Of a DNA stretch of 9,277 nt, positions 6,477 to 9,277 are shown one piece after another. The DNA comes from a bacterium (lineage in GTDB: Bacteria; Auribacterota; JABMQX01), in NCBI GenBank assembly GCA_013203085.1, contig JABMQX010000357.1:1-9277 (forward strand), given 5' to 3'. The notes under the pieces were generated by a model, which was given only the letters and a program-made list of their open reading frames with translations, had not been told where the DNA came from and made no database searches. The translations under genes and the position numbers were made by a program. Each line of letters starts with the position of its first letter. Positions within the stretch are counted from its first letter, which is position 1.

Positions 6477-7316
6477 TTACTCCGAGAAAAACGTGACGAG
6501 CTCCTGGAGCTTTTCCCGAAGCTCTTTGCGGGGAACAATCATATCTATCATGCCGTGCTCGAGGAGGAATTCGGACCGCTGAAAGCCCTCGGGCAGCTCC
6601 TGCCGGATGGTCTGCTCGATAACCCTCGGCCCCGCGAACCCGATGAGCGCTCCCGGCTCGGCTATGATGATGTCGCCCAGAGAGGCAAAGCTCGCCGTAA
6701 CGCCACCGGTGGTCGGATTGCAGAGCACGGCAATGTAGGCGAGACCCTCCTTATGCAATCGCGACAGGGCCCCGGAGGTCTTTGCCATCTGCATCAAGCT
6801 GTACGTGGACTCCATCATCCTGGCGCCGCCGGAGGCAGTCACGATAATCAGAACGCACCTTTGGTCGAGGCACCTTTCCACCAGCCGCGTGACCTTCTCC
6901 CCGACGACCGAACCCATACTTCCTCCGATATAACTGAAATCCATCGCACCGAAACCAACAGGACGCTCTGCCACAGATCCCATTCCTGTCAGAATTGCCT
7001 CGTTCAACTTAGATTTCGCTCTGCCCTGCTTGTGCCGGTCGGTGTACTTCTTGGAGTCCACGAAGCCGAGGGGGTCCTGGGGGAGCATCTCGCTGTCCAT
7101 CTCGTCGAGACTACCTTCGTCCAGAAGAAGGTCCACCCTTTCGCGGGCGCTCATTTTATAGTGGAACTTGCACTTGGGGCAGGTCTTGTACGCGCTATGG
7201 AACGCTCTGGCGTCAATGATCTCCCGACAATTCGTGCATTTCATCCACCGCCCGGTGGGAATCTGAACTTTCTTGACCTTTATAGCGGAGTATCTCGGTT
7301 TTCCAAAAAGTGGCAT
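6477..7316 (-). CDS. accD: Acetyl-CoA carboxylase carboxyltransferase subunit beta
   Basis: This 279-residue cytoplasmic subunit pairs with AccA to move the carboxyl group from biotinyl-AccB to acetyl-CoA, making malonyl-CoA for fatty-acid synthesis. The N-terminal zinc ribbon is intact: C27, C30, C46 and C49 in CxxC-x15-CxxC spacing. The crotonase-like carboxyltransferase domain follows with 'GGSMGSVVGEK' (131-141), 'SGGARM' (162-167), 'PTTGGVTASF' (201-210) and 'PGALIGFAGPRVIEQT' (221-236), all characteristic of bacterial AccD. Length is normal. The start lies 4 nt after the gatB stop. Its only ribosome-site candidate is a weak AAAGAG at the end of gatB, which suggests translational coupling to gatB. 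Confidence 0.97.
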   Translation of the reverse strand: MPLFGKPRYSAIKVKKVQIPTGRWMKCTNCREIIDARAFHSAYKTCPKCKFHYKMSARERVDLLLDEGSLDEMDSEMLPQDPLGFVDSKKYTDRHKQGRAKSKLNEAILTGMGSVAERPVGFGAMDFSYIGGSMGSVVGEKVTRLVERCLDQRCVLIIVTASGGARMMESTYSLMQMAKTSGALSRLHKEGLAYIAVLCNPTTGGVTASFASLGDIIIAEPGALIGFAGPRVIEQTIRQELPEGFQRSEFLLEHGMIDMIVPRKELREKLQELVTFFSE

Positions 7317-7320
7317 GGTC

Positions 7321-8748
7321 TTACTCTTTCAGCTTTTCTCTCAATATCTTGCTAACTAATCGGGCGTCCGCCTTTCCTCCGGCTGCTTTCATAACCTGAC
7401 CCACGAGAAACCCGATAACCTTCTCCTTACCGGAGCGGTAATCCCGGACGGGCTTGGGATTCTTCTCGATCACTTCCTCGACAACGTGCTCGATTTCCCC
7501 AGCGTCGGTTATCGGCGACAGCCCTTTTTCTTCGACGATTCTCTCCGGGGCCTTGCCGGTTTCGGCCATCTCCGCGAACACCGTCTTGGCGATGTTTGAC
7601 GTGATTTTGCCCTCGTCTATCATGCGGACCATGTCGGACAGCATCTTCGGCGAGATCGGAAGCTCCCCGATGCCGATCTTGCGCTCGTTCAACTCCCGGA
7701 GGACACCGCCCATGAGCCAGTTGCAGAGGGCTTTGTAGTTGCTGTGCAGGCGTGTGCATTCCTCATAGTAATCCGCGTAAGCCTTTTGCGAGGTCAGAAC
7801 CCCGGAATCGTATTGCGAAAGCCCATATTCTTGAATGAACCGTTCCCTGCGAGCATCGGGAAGCTCCGGTATCGTTGCACGCACCTCGTCAATCCATGCT
7901 TTTTCCAGGACAACAGGCACGAGGTCCGGCTCGGGAAAATAGCGGTAATCATGGGCCCATTCCTTGCTCCGCATCGGGAGGGTCTTCTGGGCATCCGGGT
8001 CCCATCGCCGCGTTTCGCGAACGATCCTACCTCCGCTTTCCAACACTTCTATTTGTCGCTGGATCTCGTAAGCCAGCGCTTTGCGGACCCCGCTGAAACT
8101 GTTCATATTCTTGATTTCCGTTTGCGTCTCAAGCTTCTCCTGCCCCCTTGGACGCACAGACGCGTTCGCGTCGCATCTCAGGCTTCCCTCCTCCATGTTG
8201 CAATCGCTGATCTCGAGATACTCCAGCAACCGCTTCAGGCCCAGAAGATAGAAATACGCCTCATCCGGCGTGTGTATCTCCGGCTTGCTCACGACTTCCA
8301 TCAAAGGAATTCCAACCCGGTTAAAATCCACACCGCTTTCCCCGTCGGGGAAGTGTATGAGCTTCCCTGCTTCCTCTTCGAGGTGCACGCGAATCAACCC
8401 CACTTTTCGCCTCTCGCCGTCGCAGAAAAACTCGAGGGCGCCTCCCTCACACAGCGGCTTGTCGTACTGCGAAATCTGAAAGTCCTTAGGCAGGTCCGGA
8501 TAAAAATAGTTCTTCCGGTCAAACTTGCTGAACGCGGAAATCTCGCAGCCGAGAGCCAGCCCCGCCTTCACGGTATATTGGAGAGCTTTTTCGTTCAGAA
8601 CCGGCAAAACCCCCGGCAGCCCCAGGCATACCGGGCACGTCTGCGTATTCGGCTCCGCCCCAAACTCCGTCGAACAGCCGCAGAAAAGCTTCGTCTCGGT
8701 TTTGAGTTCCGCGTGGACCTCGAGTCCAATCACGCCTTCATACTCCAC
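7321..8748 (-). CDS. gatB: Asp-tRNA(Asn)/Glu-tRNA(Gln) amidotransferase subunit B
   Basis: This 475-residue subunit of the GatCAB complex binds the mischarged tRNA, activates its Glu or Asp side chain with ATP and amidates it using ammonia channelled from GatA. The sequence begins with the family's 'GVIGLEVHAEL' (5-15). Zinc ligands C23, C25, C38 and C41 follow in CxC…CPVC arrangement. The signature 'DFNRVGIPLMEV' is at 141-152, 'EGSLRCDANASVRP' at 187-200 and 'YRYFPEPDLVPV' at 268-279. Residues from about 325 to the end are the helical plus YqeY-like tRNA-recognition tail, closing with 'GFLVGQVMKAAGGKAD'. The protein is complete and of normal length. GGAAGGA lies 7 nt upstream of the ATG. 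gatA and gatC are not next to it; accD follows directly. Confidence 0.98.
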   Translation of the reverse strand: MEYEGVIGLEVHAELKTETKLFCGCSTEFGAEPNTQTCPVCLGLPGVLPVLNEKALQYTVKAGLALGCEISAFSKFDRKNYFYPDLPKDFQISQYDKPLCEGGALEFFCDGERRKVGLIRVHLEEEAGKLIHFPDGESGVDFNRVGIPLMEVVSKPEIHTPDEAYFYLLGLKRLLEYLEISDCNMEEGSLRCDANASVRPRGQEKLETQTEIKNMNSFSGVRKALAYEIQRQIEVLESGGRIVRETRRWDPDAQKTLPMRSKEWAHDYRYFPEPDLVPVVLEKAWIDEVRATIPELPDARRERFIQEYGLSQYDSGVLTSQKAYADYYEECTRLHSNYKALCNWLMGGVLRELNERKIGIGELPISPKMLSDMVRMIDEGKITSNIAKTVFAEMAETGKAPERIVEEKGLSPITDAGEIEHVVEEVIEKNPKPVRDYRSGKEKVIGFLVGQVMKAAGGKADARLVSKILREKLKE

Positions 8749-9033
8749 GGTTTTTCCTTCCGTGCATAGGGAAAAAGGTATTCGCCATCATTCGCTCTCG
8801 CCCGGCGGCATAAGCCACTCGGACCGAACACCCGATTTTCACATTGTACCGTACCGCGCAATCGCAGGCATGTCAAAGGCAATCGCATCCACCCGGCCAT
8901 TGACTCCCGTCTGCTGGTCTGCTAAGTTTCGTCTCGGGCGAAGGCAAGTCGCTGCAACGAGCTCAACTTGGAGTTCTGCGTCAAACATTTAGCCCCCGAG
9001 GGCATGCGTATCCTTCGAATCGGAGGTCTTCAC
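8749..9033. promoter_or_regulatory. Divergent intergenic region upstream of gatB and the edge gene
   Basis: This 285-bp gap has no supported gene. On the minus strand, TTGACA (8871-8876) and TACAAT (8843-8848) are good box matches, but their 22-bp spacing is long for sigma-70. On the plus strand, TTGACT (8900-8905) is followed after 17 bp by a poor -10 match, TAAGTT (8923-8928). Both are only candidate promoters. No riboswitch or tRNA-like fold was recognised. Confidence 0.35.
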
Positions 9034-9277
9034 ATGGCAAAGGAAAAGACTGAAACGATAAAGAGAGTTCTGGTATGTGCGGCGTTGCCTCTATTCCTCT
9101 TGCCGACGACCGTTTTTGTCGGTAATGGGGAGACCTTCACTCGTGGCGCAGAGGATACGTCGAAAAGCACGGCGCCCGCCACAGGCGAGCCGCCATCGAA
9201 GGCAGCGGCTTCCTCCGAAATAATCAAGCCTCCGGTCAAATCGCCAGCGGGAAAACAGCAGAAGCCCGTTCTTCGGA
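9034..9277 (+). CDS. N-terminal part of an exported Pro/Ala/Lys-rich protein, cut by window edge
   Basis: ATG 9034 has GGAGG (9022-9026) 7 nt upstream, and the frame stays open to the right edge (81 complete codons). Residues 1-10 are charged and basic. Residues 11-29 are hydrophobic ('VLVCAALPLFLLPTTVFV') and act as a signal peptide or membrane anchor. From about residue 38 on, the sequence is low-complexity, rich in Pro, Ala, Lys and Ser, like the periplasmic linker of a cell-envelope protein. No domain is visible in the part present, so no function is assigned. Divergent from gatB. Confidence 0.72.
   Translation, partial: MAKEKTETIKRVLVCAALPLFLLPTTVFVGNGETFTRGAEDTSKSTAPATGEPPSKAAASSEIIKPPVKSPAGKQQKPVLR

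Noticed and set aside
6429..7355. Plus-strand open frame (308 codons) opposite accD
   Set aside because: It lies antisense to an intact, strongly recognised accD and shows no protein-family features.
7744..8769. Long plus-strand open frame (341 codons) opposite gatB
   Set aside because: gatB matches its family end to end on the minus strand. The opposite frame has no recognisable motif and is a by-product of GC-rich codon use.
8992..9003. GCCC/GGGC mini-hairpin upstream of the right-edge gene
   Set aside because: The stem is only 4 bp and has no T-tract, so it is not a terminator, and chance explains it.
1..9277. CRISPR array, transposon ends, tRNA or rRNA genes, or a phage or defence cassette
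   Set aside because: I looked for regular spaced repeats, terminal inverted repeats, transposase or integrase motifs and tRNA-like folds and found none.

Overview
This window reads as chromosomal DNA from an uncultured-type Gram-negative bacterium of the PVC/Planctomycetota neighbourhood (Planctomycetota, Hydrogenedentota, Sumerlaeota or a similar lineage). That is an inference from protein style, not a proof. The grounds are a secreted parallel beta-helix protein with 'DPDG-D--GTEDDD' and 'IESS-DL--W…FFRL' segments, HEAT repeats fused to a secreted phosphoesterase, an exported YdjC-type deacetylase, and a decayed secreted protein with a 'KCFACH' motif. The DNA is moderately GC-rich. No RNA gene, insertion sequence, integrase, CRISPR array or phage gene was seen.

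Layout. Positions 1-1383 (minus) hold the N-terminal 461 residues of a secreted beta-helix protein that runs off the left edge. Positions 1384-1776 have no gene I can support. Positions 1777-3642 (minus) encode a secreted calcineurin-like (purple-acid-phosphatase-type) phosphoesterase with C-terminal HEAT repeats. A divergent intergenic region (3643-3996) carries a near-perfect 13-bp direct repeat with a 15-bp period. On the plus strand follow an RfaE1/HldE-like PfkB sugar kinase (3997-5043), a short pseudogene of a secreted CxxCH protein with an in-frame amber stop (5142-5402), and an exported YdjC/ChbG-family carbohydrate deacetylase (5421-6305). After a convergent spacer with a possible weak terminator, the minus strand carries accD (6477-7316) and gatB (7321-8748), transcribed gatB to accD with a 4-nt gap. 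A divergent spacer (8749-9033) separates gatB from the start of a secreted or membrane-anchored Pro/Ala/Lys-rich protein (9034 to the right edge).

How the genes relate. gatB and accD are core housekeeping genes (amidation of mischarged Glu-/Asp-tRNA, and malonyl-CoA synthesis) that look translationally linked. The left two thirds is a loose collection of envelope and secreted functions: phosphate-ester hydrolysis, sugar phosphorylation possibly for ADP-heptose, and deacetylation of an amino sugar. Nothing shows that these form a single dedicated pathway. I found no convincing previously undescribed system. The most useful observations are the CxxCH pseudogene, the phosphoesterase-HEAT fusion, the periodic cysteine ladder in the beta-helix protein and the direct repeat in front of the phosphoesterase gene.
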